Of a stretch of 64,000 nt of DNA, positions 16,476 through 24,600 are shown piece by piece. Every line of letters starts with the position of its first letter. Position 1 is the first letter of the stretch. Position numbers and translations under genes: made by a program. The notes beneath the pieces are model-generated. The model was not told where the DNA came from. It did no database searches and saw only the letters and a program-made list of their open reading frames with translations. Source of the DNA: UBA1240 sp045599185 (lineage in GTDB: Bacteria; Spirochaetota; Spirochaetia; Treponematales; Treponemataceae); contig JAZRVO010000014.1 in the NCBI GenBank assembly GCA_045599185.1, positions 25,495 to 89,494 of the forward strand, written 5' to 3'.

Positions 16476-17795
16476 ATGATTTCCATTAATAAGCTAAACG
16501 ACGTTTTGCCGAAGATTCAACAAAAAGCCGTAAACGCGTGGTTACCGCCCGAAGTGCATATTCCCATTGACCAGGATGATTTTTCTAAAATGAGCGTTGT
16601 GGTTAAGGCTGGCGAAAAAATTGAAGAAGGCCAGATTATTGCACGAGATTCAAAGGCTCTTTGCAACGTTCACTCAAGCGTATCAGGCATTGTTAAAGAA
16701 ATAAAGGAAATTCCGTTGCCAAGCGGAAAAAGGGGAACTGCCGTTTCCATAATTACGGAAGGCGAATTTTCATTTTTGGGAAAACCGCATAAAAAACAGT
16801 CCTGGGATTTTCTTTCGGGCGACCAGCTGATAAGGCTTTTGGCCGATAAAGGCGTTATAAATACTTTTGAAAATCCTGTTCCAATGTCTGTTGAAATTGC
16901 CAAGCGCAAAAATTCTTTTGGCAACTGTAACCTTATTTTGCGCCTGTTTGACGAAGACCCAACCAGCTGTACCGATTCTTTTGTAGCAAAGAACTTTTTG
17001 CCGGAAGTGCTTGAAGGCATGAGCATTCTGTCTACGATTTTTGCACCGTCTTCGGTTTATGTGCTTTACGACAGAACGGTAAGCATGGAAGAAACGATTG
17101 TTGCGGTGCGAAGCCTTTTTAACACTGTGCCGTTTAAATTCATTCCTGTTGATGTTTCAAAATATCCGCGCGGCAACAAAAATTCACTTATTGGCGCAAT
17201 TAAAAACGCAATGAACAACAGTTTTGCCGTTCCAGTTTCCACCCGCGACTTAATGGTTGACCCGGTTAGTGCCTACAGCATAAGCGAAGCCACTACAATT
17301 GACCAGCCTGTAATTACCCGTTTTGTTTCGGTTTGCGGCAATGCACCGGGCATGCAGAAAGTTTTTAAAGCCCGGATTGGTACGCCGATTTTTAACCTTT
17401 TGCAGGAATGCGGCGGTCTGGTAGAAAAACCGGGAAAAATTATAATTAACGGAACTTTAGGCGGAAGGGCAATACACGATCTGGCAACGCCGGTTTGCAA
17501 ATCAACAAAGTCGGTAACAATTACCGGCAACGATATTTTGCCTGACGCCCAGCCATGCGAATGCGTTCACTGCGGCAGATGCCGGAAAATTTGTTCTGCA
17601 CAGCTGCACCCGGACACGCTTTTTATAAAATTCAACAAAAATTTGCAGCTTAGCGAAGCGGAAGCTAAAACTGCACAGCTTTGTGCCGATTGCAGGCTTT
17701 GCAACATGGTCTGCCCGTCGCGCCTGCCGTTGCACCAGACAATAAAACAAATAAGACAAATTTCAAAAAACGAAGGATTTATAAATGAAGAATAA
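16476..17795 (+). CDS. rnfC: RnfC-like subunit lacking the NADH/FMN motif
   Basis: First gene of a six-gene Rnf operon, 439 aa. The N-terminal barrel (VKAGEKIEEGQIIA, CNVHSSVSGIVKEI) and VDVSKYPRGNKNSLI are as in RnfC. Two 4Fe-4S motifs remain: C363/C366/C369/C373 and C403/C406/C409/C413. However, the usual GxGGAxFPTxxK loop is replaced by GVINTFENPVPM (126-137), and NGAECEPY by LRLFDEDPTSC (155-165). These normally bind NADH and FMN. The gene overlaps rnfD by 11 bp. The subunit assignment is secure from order and fold, but the usual electron donor probably does not apply. Confidence 0.85.
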   Translation: MISINKLNDVLPKIQQKAVNAWLPPEVHIPIDQDDFSKMSVVVKAGEKIEEGQIIARDSKALCNVHSSVSGIVKEIKEIPLPSGKRGTAVSIITEGEFSFLGKPHKKQSWDFLSGDQLIRLLADKGVINTFENPVPMSVEIAKRKNSFGNCNLILRLFDEDPTSCTDSFVAKNFLPEVLEGMSILSTIFAPSSVYVLYDRTVSMEETIVAVRSLFNTVPFKFIPVDVSKYPRGNKNSLIGAIKNAMNNSFAVPVSTRDLMVDPVSAYSISEATTIDQPVITRFVSVCGNAPGMQKVFKARIGTPIFNLLQECGGLVEKPGKIIINGTLGGRAIHDLATPVCKSTKSVTITGNDILPDAQPCECVHCGRCRKICSAQLHPDTLFIKFNKNLQLSEAEAKTAQLCADCRLCNMVCPSRLPLHQTIKQIRQISKNEGFINEE

Positions 17796-18840
17796 TTTTA
17801 CTCGCCTGCGAGTTGAACCGTTTATACACGTTACGCCGTCAATACGCACTACATCAATGGTGCTAAGTCTTCTGTTACTGCCGCAGCTGGCGTTTTTGTT
17901 TGTACAGAAATCTTATTCGGCGCTGCTGGTTATTTTTGCAAGCATTCTGGCCAGTTACGCCGCAGAAATTCTTGCAAACCGCATGTTCAGAAAAAACACT
18001 TTGCACAATTTAACAGCTTTGTCCGAAGGTTTAATAATCGGTATGTTCCTGCCGGAAACTTTTCCGGTTGTTGAAGCTTTTTTCATAGTTTTCATTTCAC
18101 TTTTAATTTTCAAGCATTTTTTTGGCGGCCTTGCTTCAAACTGGGCAAACCCAATGGCAATTACCATTATTGTTGCGTGGTTTTGCGGCAGCATGTTTTT
18201 TCCGCAAAGCCAGATTACGCGAACCATGCTGGAAAGCGCAAACCCGGCTTCAGCACTTTTTGCCCAGGGCATTCTGCCAAATCAGGGGCAGACAAGCGCT
18301 TTTACGGACTTTATCAACGGAAAAGTGTTCAGCCACATGGGCATAATGATTCCGGACGGTTATTCTGCGCTTTTCTGGGACAGCCATTCGCTGATTCCAG
18401 CTTTCAGGTTCAATTTGTTCACCCTTATTGCTTCAATTCTGCTGATTTCCTTTAACATGATGGAAAGCCTTGTGCCGGCGCTTTACCTGCTGGTTTACGG
18501 TGTTCTGGTACGTTTCTTTTCATTAATGCCGTTTACAGGCAGCACAGGCAACGGCGACATTTTTTTAGCTTTTTTAACTAGCGGTACGCTTTTCTGTGCA
18601 TTTTTCATGCTGCCATATTACGGAACAATGCCGCTAAGTACAATTGGCAAAACAATTTACGCATGCCTTGCAGGAATTTTTGCATTTTTAATCAGCGGCT
18701 GCGGCTTATCAAGCGTTGGTTCTGTGTTTACGGTAATTGCAGTAAATGCCATTTCGCCGCTTATTCAATTCCTGGAAGAAAAATGTTATACTTTCTTTAA
18801 AACCGACACTTTGCAAACAAGGGAAGAAAATGAACGATAA
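17785..18840 (+). CDS. rnfD: RnfD-like membrane subunit without the flavinylation motif
   Basis: A 351-aa membrane protein with about ten hydrophobic segments and the RnfD/NqrB layout (EGLIIGMFLPE, FGGLASNWANPMA). RnfD normally carries FMN on a threonine in an SGAT-type motif. Here the matching stretch is SANPASAL (151-158), with no threonine. Overlaps of 11 bp join it to rnfC and to rnfG. Function in electron transfer is inferred from the operon; the covalent flavin is probably absent. Confidence 0.82.
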   Translation: MKNNFTRLRVEPFIHVTPSIRTTSMVLSLLLLPQLAFLFVQKSYSALLVIFASILASYAAEILANRMFRKNTLHNLTALSEGLIIGMFLPETFPVVEAFFIVFISLLIFKHFFGGLASNWANPMAITIIVAWFCGSMFFPQSQITRTMLESANPASALFAQGILPNQGQTSAFTDFINGKVFSHMGIMIPDGYSALFWDSHSLIPAFRFNLFTLIASILLISFNMMESLVPALYLLVYGVLVRFFSLMPFTGSTGNGDIFLAFLTSGTLFCAFFMLPYYGTMPLSTIGKTIYACLAGIFAFLISGCGLSSVGSVFTVIAVNAISPLIQFLEEKCYTFFKTDTLQTREENER

Positions 18841-19393
18841 AACTGAAAAAAAAGAACTGATTGTTCAGGCTGTTCACGTTGGCATTTTTTTTATTTTACT
18901 GCCGGTTGTTTTGTTTTTTATTGCCATTCCAAGCCAGAACAAGCGTAATGAAGGCCTGAAAATTGCAACACAGGCGGTTTTAACTGAAAAATATGGTGAT
19001 TTTTACACGGTAAACGATTTTTTACCGGTAAAAACACCGCTTACAATGTCTGCGGCAGTATTCAGTCTTAAAAAAAACAGTGCAGATAAAAAAATTGAAG
19101 AAGATGATTCTTTTGCTGTAATGGTAAGGGTTACGGGTTTTGCCGGGGCATTACCGCTGGTTTACCTTTTTGACGGCACAACAGAAACTTTTGCCGGTAT
19201 TGCAGGCAATTGCGGCAAAATTGCGCAGGGCAAAACAGCAGAAGAAACTGAAAAAGAAGAAAAGAACTTAACGGACATCGATTTGCAATCACAGGCACTT
19301 TTTGATTATGGCTTGAATTACAAAACCGTAAGTTTCTGGCAGAAACGTGCAAAACTTATGGTTAGCCAGTGCCAGCAACAGGGGCAAATATGA
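18830..19393 (+). CDS. rnfG: RnfG-like subunit without the flavinylation motif
   Basis: A 187-aa protein with one N-terminal membrane anchor (about 13-33) and a soluble domain. VTGFAGALPLVYLFD and TFAGIAG match the FMN-binding-domain fold. The ApbE target SGAT should follow near the C terminus, but the equivalent stretch reads DLQSQALF (151-158), so the FMN-bearing threonine is missing. The start ATG at 18830 lies inside rnfD, and its stop overlaps the rnfE start (ATGA). It is the least conserved member of the operon, identified mostly by position. Confidence 0.7.
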   Translation: MNDKTEKKELIVQAVHVGIFFILLPVVLFFIAIPSQNKRNEGLKIATQAVLTEKYGDFYTVNDFLPVKTPLTMSAAVFSLKKNSADKKIEEDDSFAVMVRVTGFAGALPLVYLFDGTTETFAGIAGNCGKIAQGKTAEETEKEEKNLTDIDLQSQALFDYGLNYKTVSFWQKRAKLMVSQCQQQGQI

Positions 19394-20004
19394 CAAAAAA
19401 TTATTACACCATTTACATTGCAGCAGTTCTTTCGTTTGTAATTTCGTTACCGCCGCGCTTTGCATACGCACTTACAGGCATTTTACTGCTTAACCTGTTA
19501 ATTTACAGCGGTTTAGGCCTTAAATTTTTAATGGGCTTTTTAAAGCTTGAACAGTTTACATCCGTAATTTTATTTTTTACCGCAACGGTATTCACAATTC
19601 TGTTTAAAATGATATTGAACATTTGTGCGCCTGTTATTGCGCTTAACTGCGGTTTTGCCATTTATTTAATTACTTTTTCGTCTTATTTAATGGGCAACCT
19701 GCTGGACACTTTAGGCTTTGAACAGGCTGACCACTTTAAAAGAACTGCCATTCGTGTTTCAACTTTTTCCGTTGTTACGCTGCTTTTCTTTTTAATTCGT
19801 GACATAATTGCTTATGGTACAATAACTTTACCGGCAAAATACGGCTTAAAAATTATGCAGGTTTTTACACCGAAAGAAAATTATTTTGGTCATTTTCTGG
19901 CAACAATTCCGGGCTCTTTAATCGTGCTGGGTCTTGCATTTTGCCTTTTTGCCTATATAAACCACAAATTCACCATTTTAAGAAGGGCCGAAGATGAACG
20001 CTGA
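19390..20004 (+). CDS. rnfE: RnfE-like membrane subunit
   Basis: A 204-aa membrane protein with six predicted helices. APVIALNCGFAIYLITFSS corresponds to the conserved PLIxxNC region, and its cysteine (C87) is kept. The other conserved cysteine, in the GLCP motif of the first helix, is replaced by LIYSGLG (38-44). C79 is an extra cysteine nearby. In Rnf/Nqr complexes these cysteines, with those of RnfA, hold an intramembrane iron-sulfur cluster. Overlaps of 4 bp with rnfG and 11 bp with rnfA show translational coupling. Confidence 0.75.
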   Translation: MTKNYYTIYIAAVLSFVISLPPRFAYALTGILLLNLLIYSGLGLKFLMGFLKLEQFTSVILFFTATVFTILFKMILNICAPVIALNCGFAIYLITFSSYLMGNLLDTLGFEQADHFKRTAIRVSTFSVVTLLFFLIRDIIAYGTITLPAKYGLKIMQVFTPKENYFGHFLATIPGSLIVLGLAFCLFAYINHKFTILRRAEDER

Positions 20005-20554
20005 ATTATTTTTATTTTATGTTTTTTGCGCTTCTGGTGTTTTTGCATACGGAATAGGTCTTAAACAGGCAACAATTCGTTCCAAAACCATGCGTTTTTA
20101 TTTGTCCTATTCAATAAAAATAGTAATTTGCACGTTTTTGTGCATTGCGCCGGTTTACGCATTTACCAGCTGGCTTTTGGTACCAGCCGGTTTAATTGAA
20201 ATTTTTCCGTTATTCTTAATTCTTGTGATGCTTGTCGTAGTTCGCATTTACGACGGTGTTTTGCTTCTGGCAAAATTACAGCCGCCAAGCGGCATTTTGT
20301 TACCGCTGCCGCTGGTTTTTATTGCAATAAACGAAAGTTTTTCAATGAAAGAAGCATATTGCATTGCGCTGGCAATACTTGCAGCAGTTTTTGCATTAAT
20401 TCCGCTGTTTTATTGCATCCGCAAACGCTTAAGCATGGCTTTCTATCCGCAGAAATTCAAAATACCGATAACAGTTTTTTTTACCACGGCAATTATATTT
20501 TTTGCCTTGTACGCATGGCATATTTCGTGGTTTAACCAGGAGATGCTTAAATGA
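19994..20554 (+). CDS. rnfA: RnfA-like membrane subunit lacking the cluster cysteines
   Basis: A 186-aa membrane protein with about six helices in the RnfA position. The GICPFLG motif of RnfA is replaced by ASGVFAYGIG (13-22), and the second, LPLITTNC, by LPLVFIAINE (105-114 region), so both cluster cysteines are gone. C12, C46 and C50 lie in other positions. It overlaps rnfE by 11 bp and its stop overlaps the rnfB start. The identification rests on size, topology and gene order. Confidence 0.7.
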   Translation: MNAELFLFYVFCASGVFAYGIGLKQATIRSKTMRFYLSYSIKIVICTFLCIAPVYAFTSWLLVPAGLIEIFPLFLILVMLVVVRIYDGVLLLAKLQPPSGILLPLPLVFIAINESFSMKEAYCIALAILAAVFALIPLFYCIRKRLSMAFYPQKFKIPITVFFTTAIIFFALYAWHISWFNQEMLK

Positions 20555-21225
20555 TTGTGAAATTTTTACTTTATTTTTTGTTTGTAATTTGCATTTCTGC
20601 AATTATTTTTGTGCTGTACCGTTTAATGCCGGTTTTCTTAAAAACAAAAAATATTTTCATAAAAAAAGAAATTTTTTCAAAAGAAGAACGCGACATTATA
20701 TTAGTTAAAAACGAAGCTCCGTCGCAGGTTGAAAAACAGGCAGTTGTAAAATGCAACAGTGAACGCAACTTAAAAATGCGCGGCTTTACATACAACGATT
20801 TGCAGGACTGCCGGGTTTTTAAAAATCTGTATGAAAGTGCATCTAACTGCCACTGGGGCTGCATTGGGTTTGGTACCTGCGTTTCTTTTTGCCCGCAGGA
20901 CGCGATTAAAATCATAAACAACACTGCCGTAATCGGTTCAACCTGCAACGGCTGCGGCAAATGCCTTAATGTTTGTCCCAACAATTTGATTGAACTTGTT
21001 CCAAAATCAACAGAATATTATGCGGCCTGTGCATGCCAGAGTGATGAAATGCAGGAAATCTGTTCAACAGCCTGTCCTAAACGCATTAATTCTGTTACCC
21101 AAGAACCTTTAAGCGCCCTTGATGTGCGCGAACAGGATGTAGTGAGCCCGGTTCAAAAAACTGCAGCTCAAGACTTTAAATTTTGGCAAAAGTGCTATAA
21201 TATGTTTCTTGGCAGGCACAACTAA
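20551..21225 (+). CDS. rnfB: RnfB-like ferredoxin subunit
   Basis: A 224-aa protein with one N-terminal helix (about 5-27). The N-terminal CxxCGYxxCxxYA cluster domain of RnfB is not present. CNSERNLKMRGFTYNDLQDC and CHWGCIGFGTCVSFCP (C100, C104, C110, C114) and CNGCGKCLNVCP (C132, C135, C138, C142) match RnfB closely, so two 4Fe-4S clusters are expected. The tail has more cysteines (CACQ, EICSTACP). It is the last of six genes that overlap by 4-11 bp. Confidence 0.82.
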   Translation: MIVKFLLYFLFVICISAIIFVLYRLMPVFLKTKNIFIKKEIFSKEERDIILVKNEAPSQVEKQAVVKCNSERNLKMRGFTYNDLQDCRVFKNLYESASNCHWGCIGFGTCVSFCPQDAIKIINNTAVIGSTCNGCGKCLNVCPNNLIELVPKSTEYYAACACQSDEMQEICSTACPKRINSVTQEPLSALDVREQDVVSPVQKTAAQDFKFWQKCYNMFLGRHN

Positions 21226-21265
21226 TCCTTTCAACTGAATAAAATTCAAAACAAACGGAACTTTT

Positions 21266-23170
21266 ATGGGAAAAATCAGTATTTGCTTAGGAGTTTACAC
21301 GGAATCCACTTGTGATTCTGAGAATTCTTCTGCAATTTTGTACAAAACAGCATACAAACCAATTGCATCTTTTTTGTACGCAAATCCGGATTTTCCGTTT
21401 TCTTTTTTCTTTTCCGGGCCTGTTTTGGAATGGCTTCAAAAGGCACATAAAGAATATTTTGTTATAATAGAAGAACTTATAAACAGAAAGCAGGTAGAAA
21501 TTTTAGGTGGCGCGTACTATAACGCGCTTTTGCCGCTTTTGCCGCATCTTGACCGGGTAGGTCAGATTGAATTTTTAAATGCTTTTCAGCGCAAGGTGTT
21601 TAAAAAACGCCCAAAAGGGGCATGGCTTTTTACAAGTGCCTGGGAAAATTCAATGATTTCAAGCCTTACTTCCGGCAGCATGGAATATGCGGTGCTGGAT
21701 TATACGCTTTTTGCAAGCGAAAACGAAAAAAAAGCATACCAGCCGGCAATTGCAGACGATTTGGGAAAATCCATTTTAATTTTGCCAAGCCACAGCGATT
21801 TAATGGACACAGAAACAGATGCCGAAAGTTTTTTTACCCAAATTATGGAAAAAGTGCCGGAAAACACGGAAAATGCAAATGTATGCTGCTTTTTTTCAAT
21901 TGAAAAATTACAGAAACTGCTTGAAAACGGTTTTTTTGCACAAATTGCAGAATATTTAAAAAACAAACCGGACTGCAATCTGGAACTTTCTCTTCCTTAC
22001 AAAAGCGTAAAGGCAGCGGTAAAACCAAACAAAATCAGTGTAGCTTCGGGCATTAGCAGAAGTGCCGCATTATGGGCACAGCAGCCTTTTGTAAAAGCTT
22101 CCAAACTAAGTACCAGAAAAACTTCTCAGGATTTTTTGCTTTTATACCCGGAAATTTTGAATTTATATTCCCGAATGCTTTATACTGCAACGTTAACGAA
22201 CCAGTGTCACAGTGACAAAATGCGCAAAAAGGCTGCAAAACAAATGTTATGGCAGGCTCAATGCGGCGAAATTTACAATTATTTGGGCAAAGACGGAATT
22301 TCCAGCCAGTTTTTGCGGCAAAAAACATACCAGACCCTGATTCAAACTGAAAAACTTGCACGAGAAGCAGGCAACTTTACGGAAACAATAGGCACTTTGG
22401 ACGTAAATTGTGATGGTGTAAAGGAATATGTTGCCCAATTTGACCAGTATTCTGCATTTTTAAGCAAACTTGGCGGCACAATTTACGAGTTTGACGCATT
22501 TGAATGCTGCAAGAATTTTGCAAATTTGATGTGCACAAACATTCAGCGGAAGATTTTTACCGATTACCTTGCAACGGAAAAAGAATTTGAAGCACTTTCC
22601 AGCGGCGAAAATCTTTTATCAGTGCCGGTTTTAAGCCAGAACCTGTACAGCGAAACTAAATTTGACCGCATAAAAAAATGCGTAAAACTGGAAGCTGATG
22701 CAAAATTCGGGAAAAACGCAAGCCTTAAAATACTGAAGGAATTTAAGTTCACAAAAGATTCTGTGCGCGTTGACTATAAAATGGCAAACACCGGTGACAA
22801 GCCGCTGGTTGCTTGGTTTATAGTAGAAAACAATTTTTCGTTTGCGGACAATTCTGAAGAAAACTTAAACGCCGATTGTTCCGGCGAAACATTTTTGCAG
22901 AAATTTTCGGGCAAAAGTGCTTTTTGCCGCCAAAAAGAAGACATTTTTTATGTTCGCTTAAACGATTTGCCAAACGAAAGCTGTTTTACCATTTCTTCAA
23001 GCAACCCGGCCGGCTTTTATTCGTACCCCAATTACGAAAACCAGCAGTATTCGGCAACAAGTGCCGGACTTTTCTGGAAAGCCTCTATTTTACCGGGCCA
23101 GGTTTTTAGCCGTACAATCACGATGTACATAAAATTCGGGCAGAAAGATAAAAAATTCAGCAAAAAATAA
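21266..23170 (+). CDS. GH57-like protein with altered catalytic motif
   Basis: A 634-aa protein related to GH57 alpha-glucan enzymes (4-alpha-glucanotransferase type). EILGGAYYNALLPLLPHLDR (78-97) is the region-2 motif, and MEYAVLDYTLF follows as in the family. The usual HQP at the N terminus reads GVYTEST, and the segment holding the catalytic glutamate (WLTERVW in the T. litoralis enzyme) is WLFTSAW (120-126). The nucleophile Glu is therefore replaced by Thr123. The C-terminal half resembles the DUF1926 sugar-binding part. It is probably a non-catalytic binding protein. It follows rnfB by 40 bp and ends at a terminator. Confidence 0.7.
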   Translation: MGKISICLGVYTESTCDSENSSAILYKTAYKPIASFLYANPDFPFSFFFSGPVLEWLQKAHKEYFVIIEELINRKQVEILGGAYYNALLPLLPHLDRVGQIEFLNAFQRKVFKKRPKGAWLFTSAWENSMISSLTSGSMEYAVLDYTLFASENEKKAYQPAIADDLGKSILILPSHSDLMDTETDAESFFTQIMEKVPENTENANVCCFFSIEKLQKLLENGFFAQIAEYLKNKPDCNLELSLPYKSVKAAVKPNKISVASGISRSAALWAQQPFVKASKLSTRKTSQDFLLLYPEILNLYSRMLYTATLTNQCHSDKMRKKAAKQMLWQAQCGEIYNYLGKDGISSQFLRQKTYQTLIQTEKLAREAGNFTETIGTLDVNCDGVKEYVAQFDQYSAFLSKLGGTIYEFDAFECCKNFANLMCTNIQRKIFTDYLATEKEFEALSSGENLLSVPVLSQNLYSETKFDRIKKCVKLEADAKFGKNASLKILKEFKFTKDSVRVDYKMANTGDKPLVAWFIVENNFSFADNSEENLNADCSGETFLQKFSGKSAFCRQKEDIFYVRLNDLPNESCFTISSSNPAGFYSYPNYENQQYSATSAGLFWKASILPGQVFSRTITMYIKFGQKDKKFSKK

Positions 23171-23287
23171 TATTCGCCGCACATTTTTTATTTAATTATT
23201 TTTTGCAAAAAACACCGGGACAAAACACGCGCACGCCAAAAGCATTTATTTCAATTTTCTTAAAATTTTCAACAAACCGCAAATTTT

Positions 23288-23319
23288 AAGCTTCTGGATA
23301 AAATTCAGAAGCTTTTTTT
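23288..23319 (+). terminator. intrinsic terminator after the GH57-like gene
   Basis: AAGCTTCTG (23288-23296) and CAGAAGCTT (23306-23314) with seven T. It separates the Rnf/GH57 block from the RNase III-like gene. Confidence 0.85.
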
Positions 23320-23360
23320 ATTTCAGTGACATTCTATGACACCGCAGGGCTTTATAATTT
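23316..23360 (+). repeat. 45-bp promoter-like element, copy 1
   Basis: A 45-bp sequence recurs at 24518-24562 with a single mismatch (C23350 against T24552). It contains the imperfect palindrome GTGACATTCTATGACAC (23326-23342) and a perfect -10 box TATAAT (23353-23358). No good -35 hexamer lies 16-18 bp upstream of that box; the palindrome occupies this place. This suggests a promoter controlled by a DNA-binding protein. The next gene starts at 23393. Confidence 0.8.
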
Positions 23361-23392
23361 ATTTACAAGTCTTAAAAAAAACGGGGGCATCT

Positions 23393-24466
23393 ATGCTGAA
23401 AGAAAGCGAAATCAACAAAATTCAGGCAAAAATAAATTACAAATTTACGAATAAAAAACTTTTGCAGCAGGCTTTTACGCGCAAATCTTATTCGGCGTTT
23501 TATGGCGGCGTAAATAACGAAATTATGGAGTTTTTTGGTGACAGGATTTTGGATTTTGCTGTTATCAGGAAGTTTTGTCTGCAATTTTGCCAGATAAACA
23601 ACAAAAATGAATTCGTTTCTGCTTTTAGTGCTAGCGAATTTTGTAAAATGGATATAGAACTGGTGAAAAATTCAAAGCTTGCAGAACAAATTACAAAGCT
23701 TGGACTTACAAAATACATTCAGGTGAAAGAACCGAGGGAAAAAACTACGCTGAAAAATAAGGCAGATTTATTTGAGGCTATTTTGGGCGCAGTTGCAATC
23801 GATTCTGACTGGAATCTGGAAACAATTGAAAAAGTGTATGTGTCGATGATGGCTGACAAAAATTCTGCTGATTTTGAAGAATTTCAGGATAATTTTGAGT
23901 TCAATTATATTGAAGCTTTTGAAGACTTGCTGTGGAAACACAGGATTTGCAAAAGCAGCTGGCAATTTATTCAGGCTTCAAACGGAATTAAATGCCGCAG
24001 CTGCGTTTTGATTAACGGAAAAGCGTGCGAAATCATAGGTTTTGGAGCGAAAGAACAGCTTGCAGTAATTTCGGCAAGCAGGCAGGGTTACAATCTTTTA
24101 AAATTGCTGGCAGAAAAAGAACCGGTTGCAGAAGAAACATGTACCGAACAGCTGAATCTGCTTTTTAAAACCGGCTTTATATGCGAGCCCGACTTTAAAT
24201 TTGAATATTTTCCGGCCAATTCCAATTTTCCGGAAGATTTGTGGCGCTGTCACGGTTCTATTTTTAATTTGCAAACTGAATACCAGGCAGAAGATTCTAC
24301 AATGTTTGAAGCACAGGAACAGGTTAGCTGCGCCCTTTTGTGCGATTTTTTGGGCATAGAAAACAGCGAATACAATTACGAAGAACTGAATTCTATTGTT
24401 CACGGCGAAGGTTTGCTGAAACTTATAATGAGCAAATATTCTAACGGAGAAGGAAAGGCTGCGTAG
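23393..24466 (+). CDS. RNase III-type protein with C-terminal extension
   Basis: A 357-aa protein. The RNase III signature NNEIMEFFGDRILDFAV (about 42-58) and the second acidic site DLFEAILGAVAID (about 125-137) keep the metal-binding residues, so catalysis on double-stranded RNA looks possible. Two dsRBD-like stretches follow, about 170-235 and 250-335; these are pattern-level calls. That is longer than ordinary RNase III (220-250 aa). An upstream in-frame ATG at 23336 lies inside the 45-bp element and its counterpart in copy 2 is blocked by a stop, so 23393 is used. It may be an accessory rather than the housekeeping RNase III. Confidence 0.7.
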   Translation: MLKESEINKIQAKINYKFTNKKLLQQAFTRKSYSAFYGGVNNEIMEFFGDRILDFAVIRKFCLQFCQINNKNEFVSAFSASEFCKMDIELVKNSKLAEQITKLGLTKYIQVKEPREKTTLKNKADLFEAILGAVAIDSDWNLETIEKVYVSMMADKNSADFEEFQDNFEFNYIEAFEDLLWKHRICKSSWQFIQASNGIKCRSCVLINGKACEIIGFGAKEQLAVISASRQGYNLLKLLAEKEPVAEETCTEQLNLLFKTGFICEPDFKFEYFPANSNFPEDLWRCHGSIFNLQTEYQAEDSTMFEAQEQVSCALLCDFLGIENSEYNYEELNSIVHGEGLLKLIMSKYSNGEGKAA

Positions 24467-24517
24467 AAAGTTTTATAAAAGCAGCGGAATACGAAAAAAT
24501 TTTAATTTTTTGAAATA

Positions 24518-24562
24518 TTTTATTTCAGTGACATTCTATGACACCGCAGGGTTTTATAATTT
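24518..24562 (+). repeat. 45-bp promoter-like element, copy 2
   Basis: This copy of the 23316-23360 element differs at one base. The palindrome is at 24528-24544 and TATAAT at 24555-24560. The gene it precedes starts at 24601 after a GGGAGG ribosome site. The flanks differ from copy 1 beyond the 45 bp, so this is a precise duplication of a control element, not a larger repeat. Confidence 0.8.
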
Positions 24563-24600
24563 TATAAAAATTAACGAATGGCAAAGCCAGGGAGGATAAT

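Noticed and set aside
23336..23392. Upstream start for the RNase III-type gene
   Set aside because: The ATG is part of the duplicated 45-bp element. In the second copy the same ATG runs into a stop after nine codons, so it is not a real start.
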